Below are positions 1 to 5,799 of a DNA stretch of 7,521 nucleotides, in pieces (within the stretch, counting starts at the first letter, position 1; every line of letters begins with the position of its first letter). Location: positions 1 through 7,521 of the forward strand of contig JAISGB010000055.1 of NCBI GenBank assembly GCA_031263335.1, given 5' to 3'. This DNA comes from Eubacteriales Family XIII. Incertae Sedis bacterium (lineage in GTDB: Bacteria > Bacillota > Clostridia > Peptostreptococcales > Anaerovoracaceae). A model generated the notes under the pieces. It was not told where the DNA came from and ran no database searches. It was given only the letters and a program-made list of their open reading frames with translations. The translations under genes and the position numbers were made by a program.

Positions 1-321
1 CACGGCAGCCGAGTTGACCGACACCTTGTCCGCCCCGGCCATGAGCAGTTCGCGAAAATCATCCGCCGTGCGGATGCCGCCGCCCACGGTGAGCGGCACA
101 AAGACGTTCGCCGCCGTCCGCCGCACCGTGTCCACCATCGTTCCCCGCCCCTCATGGGTCGCCGTGATGTCCAAAAACGTGATCTCATCGGCGCCCTGCT
201 TGTCGTATGCGATGGCGCAATCCACGGGATCGCCGACCTCGCGAATTTCAAGGAAATTGACGCCCTTGACGACCTTGCCGTCGCGCACGTCCAAGCAGGG
301 GATGATTCGCTTAGCCAACAT
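1..321 (-). CDS. hisF: Imidazole glycerol phosphate synthase cyclase subunit HisF (partial, N-terminal 107 residues)
   Basis: HisF is the cyclase half of imidazole glycerol phosphate synthase. It takes ammonia made by HisH and converts PRFAR into imidazole glycerol phosphate and AICAR in the cytoplasm. The 107 residues visible begin [20 protein letters not shown], the standard HisF N-terminus of the (beta/alpha)8 barrel, with Asp11 at the known catalytic position. The first phosphate-binding loop GGGIR follows at about residues 81-85, and the conserved [10 protein letters not shown] stretch closes the visible part. The ATG at 321 is preceded by GGAG (328-331) with a 6-nt gap. The rest of the gene, including the second catalytic Asp, lies beyond the left edge. 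It is the last visible gene of the his operon and is separated from hisA by 106 nt, much more than any other junction here. Confidence 0.97.
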   Translation of the reverse strand, partial: MLAKRIIPCLDVRDGKVVKGVNFLEIREVGDPVDCAIAYDKQGADEITFLDITATHEGRGTMVDTVRRTAANVFVPLTVGGGIRTADDFRELLMAGADKVSVNSAAV

Positions 322-356
322 AAATTTCTCCGTTTCTCGTTTAGAGGCAACTGCGC

Positions 357-425
357 TCCGGGAGCCAAATCCGACCTTGGAACCCGGACTCCGTCAAAAC
401 TATCGCGGCCGTTGCGTAGTTTTGA
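357..425 (-). promoter_or_regulatory. Two tandem inverted repeats in the hisA-hisF gap
   Basis: The 106-nt gap between the hisA stop and the hisF start holds two back-to-back hairpins. The first in transcription order pairs TCAAAACTA (394-402) with TAGTTTTGA (417-425), nine perfect base pairs around a 14-nt loop, and starts two bases after the hisA stop codon. The second pairs TCCGGG (357-362) with CCCGGA (383-388). It is continued inside, after a two-base mismatch, by CCAA (365-368) with TTGG (377-380) and an 8-base loop. Neither is followed on the minus strand by a T-run, so they are not ordinary intrinsic terminators. They could tune hisF expression, mark an RNA processing site, stabilise the upstream message, or be a small dispersed repeat. 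The pairing is seen directly; the function is unknown. Confidence 0.5.
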
Positions 426-427
426 TT

Positions 428-1162
428 TTAATGTTGTGATACCTCATTTCCCTCTGCGATGCGGATCGCTTCCGCGAGGTCGAGCGTCCCCGCGTATACG
501 GACTTTCCGCAGATGGCGCCGTGAAGCCCCAACGCGGTCAACGCCCGGATGTCCTCTGTGTCCCGAATTCCGCCGCTTGCGATGACACGCGCCGAAACCG
601 CGTCTTTGAGGGCGCGGAGCTGTTCGAGGTTCGGCCCGCCGAGCGTTCCGTCCCGCGCGATGTCGGTATAGATGATCGCAGAGACGCCGGCCTCGTCCAT
701 CCTGCGCGCCAAGTCCAAGAATCCGACCTCGCTCCCCTCCAACCAACCTTCGGTCCGCGCCTTGCCGTCCATCGCGTCCACGCCCACCGCTATCGCGTCC
801 CCGTAGGCGCGCGCGGCGCGGATCGTGAAGGCGGGGTCCTTCAGCGCGACGGAGCCGAGGATGACCCGCTTCACACCGTGCGACAGGTAGTCCTCGATTG
901 TCGCTTCGTTGCGGACGCCGCCGCCCACCTCGACATCCAAGCCCGAGGTCTCCGCGACGCGGACGATGATGTCGCGGTTCTTGGGTTCGCCCGCCGCCGC
1001 CCCGTCCAAGTCCACCATATGCAGCCATCGCGCGCCCGCCGCCTTGAATCGGTCGGCCGTTTCCGTCGGATCGTCCGCGACCTTGGCGGACGTGGCGTAG
1101 TCCCCTCGCGTCAGTCGGACGCAGGCGCCGTCGATCAGGTCTATGGCGGGCAATATGAACAT
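428..1162 (-). CDS. hisA: Phosphoribosylformimino-5-aminoimidazole carboxamide ribotide (ProFAR) isomerase HisA
   Basis: HisA isomerises ProFAR to PRFAR, the Amadori rearrangement just before the HisHF step. The 244-residue protein has the family's usual length and (beta/alpha)8 layout. It begins [17 protein letters not shown], with catalytic Asp8, and carries the second acid at Asp129 in [10 protein letters not shown]. The phosphate-binding loops are GGGVR (80-84) and SGGIR (196-200), and YTDIARDGT (165-173) is the conserved active-site segment. The reading frame is open further upstream to 1201, but the ATG at 1162 fits the family N-terminus and has GGGAGG (1168-1173) five bases ahead, so I chose it. 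The hisH stop lies 35 nt upstream. The C-terminus (EVSQH) is ordinary. The next gene, hisF, is reached only after a structured 106-nt gap. Confidence 0.97.
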   Translation of the reverse strand: MFILPAIDLIDGACVRLTRGDYATSAKVADDPTETADRFKAAGARWLHMVDLDGAAAGEPKNRDIIVRVAETSGLDVEVGGGVRNEATIEDYLSHGVKRVILGSVALKDPAFTIRAARAYGDAIAVGVDAMDGKARTEGWLEGSEVGFLDLARRMDEAGVSAIIYTDIARDGTLGGPNLEQLRALKDAVSARVIASGGIRDTEDIRALTALGLHGAICGKSVYAGTLDLAEAIRIAEGNEVSQH

Positions 1163-1197
1163 AGGATCCTCCCGGTGTCTTGATTGAAAACCCGGCG

Positions 1198-1794
1198 TCA
1201 CAGCGCCGCGAAATTCTTCAACATATTGAGTCCCACGCTTCCGCTTTTCTCGGGGTGGAACTGCGCCCCGTATACCTTGCCGCGGAACACCAAGGCCGGC
1301 ACGGGTTCGCCGTAGAAGGCGGACAGGCTGATGTTCCGCGCATCGGTGACCGCCTTATACGAATGGACGAAGTAGACCATGTCCCCGTCGGTCGTTCCCG
1401 CCGTCATCGGGCAGGGCAGGGCGACCTCGACGTCGTCCCATCCCATATGCGGGATCTTCAGTCCGGGCGCGACGAGCCGGTCCACGTATCCGTCGATGAG
1501 TCCGAGTCCTTCGGTCTCCTCGAATTCGTAACCCTTTTCGAACAGTATCTGCATGCCCAAGCAGATTCCGAGCAGAGGTTTTCGCTCTGCCTCCTCGCGG
1601 ATAACGGGCGCCAAGCCGCTATCCCGGAGCATGCGCATGGCGTCGGGAAATGCGCCGACGCCGGGCAGGATCAGCTTGTCCGCTTCACGCAACGCGGCCT
1701 CATCCGATCCGATCGCGCTTTCAAAGCCGAGGAAATCCAACGCATTCTTCACACTGAACAGGTTGCCCGCCCCATAGTCTATGATGGTGATCAT
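1198..1794 (-). CDS. hisH: Imidazole glycerol phosphate synthase glutaminase subunit HisH
   Basis: HisH is the class I glutamine amidotransferase that hydrolyses glutamine and channels ammonia to HisF. The 198-residue protein matches the normal family length. It begins MITIIDYGAGN, as HisH proteins do. The nucleophile is Cys78 in LLGICLGMQ, and the other triad members are His180 and Glu182 in GAQFHPEKSG. The conserved IPHMGWD (115-121) and YFVHSY (141-146) segments, which lie near the HisF interface and active site, are present. The frame runs open up to 1914 inside hisB, but that 40-residue extension has no family resemblance. The ATG at 1794 has GAGGG (1800-1804) five bases ahead and was chosen. 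The hisB stop is 23 nt upstream and hisA starts 35 nt downstream, so translation of the three is probably closely coordinated. Confidence 0.97.
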   Translation of the reverse strand: MITIIDYGAGNLFSVKNALDFLGFESAIGSDEAALREADKLILPGVGAFPDAMRMLRDSGLAPVIREEAERKPLLGICLGMQILFEKGYEFEETEGLGLIDGYVDRLVAPGLKIPHMGWDDVEVALPCPMTAGTTDGDMVYFVHSYKAVTDARNISLSAFYGEPVPALVFRGKVYGAQFHPEKSGSVGLNMLKNFAAL

Positions 1795-1817
1795 GCCGAC
1801 CCTCTCCGATTTTGCAC

Positions 1818-2399
1818 TTACGTCAAGACTCCCTTCGACGAGAGCGGCGCCGTACCCTCGACGCGCGTCGCCGCCTTCAGCGCGTGGGCAAACGCCTTGA
1901 ACAGGGCTTCGCATTTGTGATGGTCGTTCTCCCCGTAGGGCGCGTTCAGGTGCAGGGTCACGGCGGCGTTTGCGGCAAAGGCCCTGAAAAATTCCACGAT
2001 CAGTTGCGTCTCCAGATCGCCGATGCGCTCGGCGCGGAAGTCCGCGTCAAACACCGTGTAGGACCTGCCGCCGACGTCCAAGGCGCACACGGCCAAGGAC
2101 TCGTCCATCGGCAACGTGAAACTGCCGTACCGCGCGATGCCGGCCCTGTCCCCGATCGCCGCCGCGAACGCCCGGCCCAAGGCGATGCCCGCGTCCTCTG
2201 CGGAGTGATGCCCGTCCACCTCCGTATCGCCCTTGCAGGAGAGCATGAGGTCGAATCCGCTGTGTACCGCCAACGCCGTCAGCATGTGATCGAAAAAACC
2301 GATGCCCGTGTCGATGACGGCCCGGCCTTTCCCGTCAAGGTTCAATTCGACGCGAATATCCGTTTCGTTCGTCTTTCTCGTTATTTCTCCGATGCGCAT
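1818..2399 (-). CDS. hisB: Imidazoleglycerol-phosphate dehydratase HisB (monofunctional)
   Basis: HisB dehydrates imidazole glycerol phosphate to imidazole acetol phosphate using two manganese ions. The 193 residues cover only the dehydratase; there is no N-terminal histidinol-phosphatase domain such as enterobacteria have, so that activity must be encoded elsewhere. The two metal-binding repeats are visible: DGHHSAED (62-69, usually DDHHTxED, so the second Asp is Gly here) and NDHHKCEALFKAFA (158-171). FFDHML (35-40) and the LPMDES segment (96-101) are also typical. The ATG at 2399 has AAGGAG (2407-2412) seven bases ahead. That site and the first 19 nt of hisB lie inside the end of hisD, so the two genes overlap and are probably translationally coupled. 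The transaminase gene hisC, often placed between hisD and hisB in related operons, is absent here. Confidence 0.97.
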   Translation of the reverse strand: MRIGEITRKTNETDIRVELNLDGKGRAVIDTGIGFFDHMLTALAVHSGFDLMLSCKGDTEVDGHHSAEDAGIALGRAFAAAIGDRAGIARYGSFTLPMDESLAVCALDVGGRSYTVFDADFRAERIGDLETQLIVEFFRAFAANAAVTLHLNAPYGENDHHKCEALFKAFAHALKAATRVEGTAPLSSKGVLT

Positions 2400-3694
2400 G
2401 ATCCCTCTCCTTCAAATCTGACCCGGATCGACGCCGTATGCGCCGTCAGCCCCTCCGCGTTCCCGATCTCGATTATATCATCTTTTGCCGCTTTCAGCGC
2501 TTCCTTCGTGTATCGAGTGTAGCTCATGCGTTTGACGAAATCGTACACGCCGAGCGGCGACGCGAACCGGGCCGTACCCGACGTCGGCAACACATGATTG
2601 GACCCCGCGTAGTAGTCCCCCAGCGGTTCCGGACTCCACGGCCCCAGAAATACGGAGCCGGCGTTTCGGATCTCGGGCAGGAGCGCCATGGGTTCCTCCG
2701 TGAGAATTTCCAGATGTTCCGGCGCGATATGGTTGGCCAAGGCCGTCATCTCCCCGTCCGATCGGCAGATGATGATCAGGCCGTTGCCGTCGATGGACGC
2801 CCGCGCCGTCTCCCCGCGATCCAAGTCGTCGAGCCGCGTCTCGATCTCCGCCGCGACGCGTTCGGCCAAGCCCTCGTCCGTCGTTAACAGGACAGAGGCG
2901 GATCGCGCGTCGTGTTCCGCTTGGGACAGCAGATCCGCCGCGACAAAGGCCGGGTTCGCGCCGGCGTCGGCCAAGATGAGTATCTCGCTGGGACCCGCGA
3001 TCATGTCGATGTCCGCGACCCCGTAGATCATGCGTTTCGCCGCCGCGACGAAGACATTGCCCGGCCCGACGATCTTATCGACCTTGGGTACGGTCTCCGT
3101 CCCGTAAGCCAACGCGGCCACGGCTTGGGCGCCGCCGATGAGGATCGCGCGGTCAACCCCCGCCGCGAAAGCGGCCGCCGCGATCAGGGGATTCGCCTCG
3201 CCCGTCTTTCCGGGCGGCGTGACCATGATCAATTCCTCCACGCCGGCGATCTTCGCGGGAATGGCGTTCATGAGCACCGTGGACGGATAGGCCGCCGTGC
3301 CGCCCGGCACATACAGGCCGACCCGCGAAAGCCCTCGCACGATCTGCCCCAACACGACGCCGTCCTCCCCGCGCAATTCATATCCGCGCACAACCTGTTT
3401 CTCGTGGTATCGCCGGATATTCTCGGCGGCCGCCGTAATGGCGTCCCGGAAACCGCAAGGCGCCGAATCGAAAGCGGCCTTCATATCCTCGCGTGTGAGC
3501 GTAGGTCTGTCCGGCACACAGCCGTCGAACGCGAGACCGTACGCGCGCACGGCCTCATCGCCCCGTAATCTCACGTTTTCGAGGATCTCCCGAACCGTCG
3601 CCTCCGTGTCCGCGTCCGGCGCGCCGCCGCGATCGCCGATGCGCGCGATCGCCTCAAATTCCGATTTGTTATTGGCTTGAATCGTTCGAATCAT
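2381..3694 (-). CDS. hisD: Histidinol dehydrogenase HisD
   Basis: HisD oxidises L-histidinol to L-histidine in two NAD-dependent steps and is a zinc enzyme. The 437-residue protein has the family length. The signature around DIDMIAGPSEILILAD (228-243) is clear. The catalytic pair Glu326-His327 sits in IAPEHLE. The zinc ligands known from the E. coli enzyme are matched by Gln258 and His261 (SQAEHD), Asp360 (LGDYYAGSNHVLPT) and His419 (TAHTASIR). The glycine-rich YVPGGTAAYPSTVLMNA segment (128-144) is intact. An ATG six bases upstream at 3700 is in frame, but GAGGG (3702-3706) lies only one base from it and seven bases from the ATG at 3694. The 3694 start also gives the usual MIRTI beginning, so I chose it. 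The fused hisZG gene ends 33 nt upstream, and the 3' end overlaps hisB by 19 nt. Confidence 0.97.
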   Translation of the reverse strand: MIRTIQANNKSEFEAIARIGDRGGAPDADTEATVREILENVRLRGDEAVRAYGLAFDGCVPDRPTLTREDMKAAFDSAPCGFRDAITAAAENIRRYHEKQVVRGYELRGEDGVVLGQIVRGLSRVGLYVPGGTAAYPSTVLMNAIPAKIAGVEELIMVTPPGKTGEANPLIAAAAFAAGVDRAILIGGAQAVAALAYGTETVPKVDKIVGPGNVFVAAAKRMIYGVADIDMIAGPSEILILADAGANPAFVAADLLSQAEHDARSASVLLTTDEGLAERVAAEIETRLDDLDRGETARASIDGNGLIIICRSDGEMTALANHIAPEHLEILTEEPMALLPEIRNAGSVFLGPWSPEPLGDYYAGSNHVLPTSGTARFASPLGVYDFVKRMSYTRYTKEALKAAKDDIIEIGNAEGLTAHTASIRVRFEGEGSCASEK

Positions 3695-3701
3695 CCTCAT
3701 T

Positions 3702-3706
3702 CCCTC
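3702..3706 (-). promoter_or_regulatory. Ribosome binding site that decides the hisD start
   Basis: GAGGG read on the minus strand is spaced seven bases from the ATG at 3694 and only one base from the alternative ATG at 3700. The spacing favours the downstream start. Confidence 0.7.
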
Positions 3707-3727
3707 ACTGTCCGAAGGCCGCGCGCC

Positions 3728-5410
3728 TCATAGAACCGCCGCCAATTTGTCCGCAAACGCGTCTATCTCCGACTTCTTCATCTTCATGCCCGACACATTC
3801 ACGATGAGGCGCGCCGAGATATCCCGGATCTTCTCGATGATCTCCAATCCGTTCTCCCGAAGCGTGGCGCCCGTCTCCACGATGTCCACGATGCCGTCGG
3901 CCAAGGACAGCAACGGCGCCAGTTCCACGGAACCTTCTATCTTGATGATCTCCACGTCCATGCCCTTGCTCTCGAAGAAGCGCCCCGCCGTGTTGGGGTA
4001 TTTCGTGGCGATGACGCGCGTCCCGTATCCGCCGAAGAAGTCCGTGCCGGTCGGGGCGGCCAAGGCGAACGCGCATTTCCCTACGCCCAGATTCATGATC
4101 TCGTAATAGGTGCCGCCCCGTTCGATGATCGTATCCTTCCCGACGACGCCGACGTCGCAGACGCCGTGTTCCACATAGGTGACGACATCGGGCGCCTTGG
4201 CGAGAAAGACCTCGATGTTCGTGCCGGGCAACGCGATCAGGAGCTTCCGTCCCTTTTCGCGGATGCCCGCGCAGTCGTAGCCCGCCGCCTCCAAGAGCGC
4301 GACAAAGCTCTTCTCCAGACGACCCTTTGTGAGGGCGATGCGCAGCTTTTGCGCCCGGTTTCGTTCCCCGGCGGAGAATCCCGCGCCGTTCGCGTCCGTC
4401 CCCGCGTTTGAGGGTTTGGCGTCCTCGTTTCGCAGAGCGGCGGCGGTCAGCAGATCGACGTTCAGCGCAAACCCCGTCGCGGGCAGATTCTCCCCGAAAT
4501 CCGAAAACAGATCGTCGTATCTGCCGCCCGACAGCACGGGCGCCCCCGTCCCCTCCATGTATCCGCGAAAGACCAACGAACTGTAATATTCGGCCTGATT
4601 GACCAACCCGAAGTCGATCATGACGCGATCCGCCAACCCCCTTTCCTTAAGCGCGCCGAATATCTTTTCGAGGTAGCGGATCATGTCCGTCAATCGCTCG
4701 TCGGCGCCCTCCAATGAAACGGCGGCCTCTCTGAGGGCGTCCGCGCTTCCGAACAGTCCCGGCAGACGCCGGATGATCTCCGTCGTCTTTCCGGCCGGGC
4801 AACGGTCGAGGACGTCGCCCAAGCTCGCGTAATTCTTCGAGGCGATGTATCGGTGGATCAGCTCCTTGTCCTCGCTCGGCGCGTCGAGCGCCCCCATGAG
4901 CAGATTGTAAAATCCCACATGGCCGATCTCTATCCTGTATCGCGCGGAAGAGGACGCGTGCAGGGCGTCCGCGGCCATCGTCAATATCTCCGCATCGGAT
5001 TCGAAGGTGGACGCCCCGATCAGTTCGACCCCCATCTGCATGATCTCGCCGCTCCGCCCGCGGAGTTCCGGTTGCCGCCGATAGACCCTCTGCGCGTAAA
5101 ACAGCCGGATGGGCAACGACTGCCCCCGCAGCTTCGTCGCGGTCATGCGCGCGATGGGGATGGTGCTGTCGGGACGCACGGTGACCAAGCGCCCTCGGGC
5201 GTCCGCGAACTTGTACATGCTCTCCTGCGGATAATAGTCGGCCTTCGCGGAGAACACGTCGTAGAACTCAAAGCCGGGCGTCCGCACCTCACGGTAGCCT
5301 CCGTGCGAGAAGACGCCCCGCAGATTTTCCGTGATCCGGTTCTGCGCCTCGCATTCCTCAAAGAGCATATCACGCGTTCCTTCGGGCGTGATCTTGTCGT
5401 ATTTGGGCAT
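3728..5410 (-). CDS. hisZG: Fused ATP phosphoribosyltransferase: HisZ regulatory domain joined to short-form HisG catalytic domain
   Basis: This 560-residue protein should catalyse the first and feedback-controlled step, joining PRPP and ATP to make phosphoribosyl-ATP. Residues 1 to about 327 are HisZ, a histidyl-tRNA synthetase-like regulatory domain. It shows PEGTRDML (9-16), a motif 2-like FYAQRVYRRQ (104-113), QMGVELIG (125-132) and the motif 3-like SGGRYDDL (294-301), but no anticodon-binding domain. Residues 328-354 are a hydrophilic Gly/Asn/Ala-rich linker. Residues 355-560 are a short-form HisG starting KLRIALTKGRLEKSF. Its DVGVVGKDTI follows at about 419-428, and its PRPP-binding signature ends in DIVETGATL (509-517). 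The signature glycine before LAD is Ser502 here. No ATG, GTG or TTG and no ribosome site occurs at the HisG junction, so HisG is not made separately from it. A GTG at 5419 is possible, but the ATG at 5410 is better spaced from AAAGGAG. Confidence 0.95.
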   Translation of the reverse strand: MPKYDKITPEGTRDMLFEECEAQNRITENLRGVFSHGGYREVRTPGFEFYDVFSAKADYYPQESMYKFADARGRLVTVRPDSTIPIARMTATKLRGQSLPIRLFYAQRVYRRQPELRGRSGEIMQMGVELIGASTFESDAEILTMAADALHASSSARYRIEIGHVGFYNLLMGALDAPSEDKELIHRYIASKNYASLGDVLDRCPAGKTTEIIRRLPGLFGSADALREAAVSLEGADERLTDMIRYLEKIFGALKERGLADRVMIDFGLVNQAEYYSSLVFRGYMEGTGAPVLSGGRYDDLFSDFGENLPATGFALNVDLLTAAALRNEDAKPSNAGTDANGAGFSAGERNRAQKLRIALTKGRLEKSFVALLEAAGYDCAGIREKGRKLLIALPGTNIEVFLAKAPDVVTYVEHGVCDVGVVGKDTIIERGGTYYEIMNLGVGKCAFALAAPTGTDFFGGYGTRVIATKYPNTAGRFFESKGMDVEIIKIEGSVELAPLLSLADGIVDIVETGATLRENGLEIIEKIRDISARLIVNVSGMKMKKSEIDAFADKLAAVL

Positions 5411-5418
5411 GTTCCACA

Positions 5419-5425
5419 CTCCTTT
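5419..5425 (-). promoter_or_regulatory. Ribosome binding site that decides the hisZG start
   Basis: AAAGGAG on the minus strand lies eight bases before the ATG at 5410. The in-frame GTG at 5419 overlaps this site itself, so it cannot use it; the ATG is the supported start. Confidence 0.75.
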
Positions 5426-5439
5426 GTTGAAAGATAACT

Positions 5440-5486
5440 GCGCAACGGTTACAATTGTTTTGAGTTAGAGTATTGAATTGTTGCGC
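5440..5486 (-). promoter_or_regulatory. Inverted repeat in the his operon leader
   Basis: GCGCAAC (5440-5446) and GTTGCGC (5480-5486) are perfect 7-bp inverted arms enclosing 33 bases. An inner AATT/AATT pairing (5453-5456 with 5476-5479) is directly stacked on one side and offset by six bases on the other. It lies in the roughly 100-nt leader predicted between the his promoter and hisZG, ending about 14 bases before the Shine-Dalgarno. No T-run follows and no run of histidine codons is seen in a translatable leader peptide, so classical his attenuation is not supported. Possible roles are message stability or binding of a regulator. The structure is seen; the function is a guess. Confidence 0.3.
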
Positions 5487-5515
5487 TGTGCGTTCGCGTT
5501 GTCGTGATGATTCAC

Positions 5516-5544
5516 AGTTTAGCATGATAAAGTGATAAAGTCAA
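5516..5544 (-). promoter_or_regulatory. Predicted his operon promoter
   Basis: On the minus strand, TTGACT (5544-5539) is a -35 box matching five of six consensus bases. It is followed after exactly 17 bp by TAAACT (5521-5516) as a -10 box with the extended-10 TG dinucleotide one base upstream (TGCTAAACT). Transcription should start near 5509, giving a leader of about 100 nt before hisZG. The spacer and the edge of the -35 box carry a perfect tandem repeat, TGATAAAG twice (5525-5540 on the plus strand), which could be an operator half-site pair. This is the only promoter-like signal with good spacing upstream of the operon. Box match and spacing are seen; activity is inferred. Confidence 0.6.
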
Positions 5545-5675
5545 GACGGTTGTTCTTCCTTACCGCCCTGCTGTTCATCACAGTCCTGATCCGGGGCCGG
5601 AAGAAGAACCGGACGCCCTCTCTCGCGTATGCGTGAGCAGTTACAGACCAAATCACAAAGTTTAAAAGCAGAAGG
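5545..5675. other. Central intergenic segment between the divergent promoters, no confident gene
   Basis: This stretch has no recognisable gene or RNA. It changes from GC-rich (about 5560-5640) to AT-rich. It contains a distant inverted repeat, GTTCTTC (5552-5558) with GAAGAAC (5603-5609), and a CCGG pair around AAGAAGAA (5597-5612). On the plus strand a short open frame from a GTG at 5532 to a TGA at 5634-5636 would encode 34 residues: a basic start, about 14 hydrophobic residues (LFFLTALLFITVLI) and a basic tail. It has no visible ribosome site and overlaps the his promoter. It may be chance or the remnant of a membrane-protein gene. Confidence 0.3.
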
Positions 5676-5714
5676 ACTTATTATTAACAAAAGTAGAAAA
5701 CTTATTATTGACAA
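5676..5714 (+). repeat. Imperfect 15-bp direct repeat overlapping the surface-protein -35 box
   Basis: ACTTATTATTAACAA (5676-5690) and ACTTATTATTGACAA (5700-5714) differ at one position and are 24 bp apart from start to start. The second copy contains the TTGACA -35 box; the first has the matching TTAACA. The placement suggests a binding site for a transcription factor acting at the downstream promoter, or a local duplication. The repeat is seen; the regulatory role is inferred. Confidence 0.5.
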
Positions 5715-5736
5715 TTGAGCTATATATTATTATTAT
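5708..5736 (+). promoter_or_regulatory. Predicted promoter of the surface-protein gene
   Basis: TTGACA (5708-5713) is a perfect -35 box, followed after 17 bp by TATTAT (5731-5736), a -10 box with five of six consensus bases. A start near 5743 would give an untranslated leader of about 57 nt. The spacer is made of short tandem repeats, TATATAT (5721-5727) and four ATT units (5726-5737) that also form the -10 box. Loss or gain of a unit would shift which TATTAT register lies 17 bp from the -35. The boxes are seen directly; promoter strength and any slippage effect are inferred. Confidence 0.7.
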
Positions 5737-5785
5737 TTAATCAATGCATTATTCGGGGAACGTTAAAAAAGTATCATCCCACCAC

Positions 5786-5791
5786 AGGAGG
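5786..5791 (+). promoter_or_regulatory. Consensus ribosome binding site pointing to an ATA start
   Basis: AGGAGG is a perfect Shine-Dalgarno and lies eight bases before ATA at 5800. No ATG, GTG or TTG in any frame follows at a usable distance, and the only long open frame downstream is the one read from this ATA. Confidence 0.75.
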
Positions 5792-5799
5792 AAATCAAA

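Noticed and set aside
394..425. The hisA-hisF hairpin as an intrinsic terminator.
   Set aside because: There is no T-run after it on the minus strand. A short T-run exists only on the plus strand, where no gene ends nearby.
1795..1914. Upstream extension of HisH into hisB by 40 residues.
   Set aside because: The extension lacks family similarity, and the internal ATG at 1794 has a well-spaced ribosome site and the standard HisH N-terminus.
5411..5425. A T-box-like GTGGAAC sequence just before hisZG.
   Set aside because: It does not match the T-box core, has no specifier stem upstream, and overlaps the start region itself.
5465..5515. A minus-strand leader peptide frame, GTG at 5515 to TAA at about 5467, with two adjacent histidine codons, as in his attenuation.
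   Set aside because: The GTG abuts the -10 box and lies upstream of the expected transcript start near 5509, there is no ribosome site, only two His codons occur, and no terminator with a T-run follows.
5519..5578. A 19-residue minus-strand frame starting at the ATG at 5578 with AGGA upstream.
   Set aside because: It spans the predicted his promoter and ends at its -10 box; the peptide resembles nothing, so chance is likelier.
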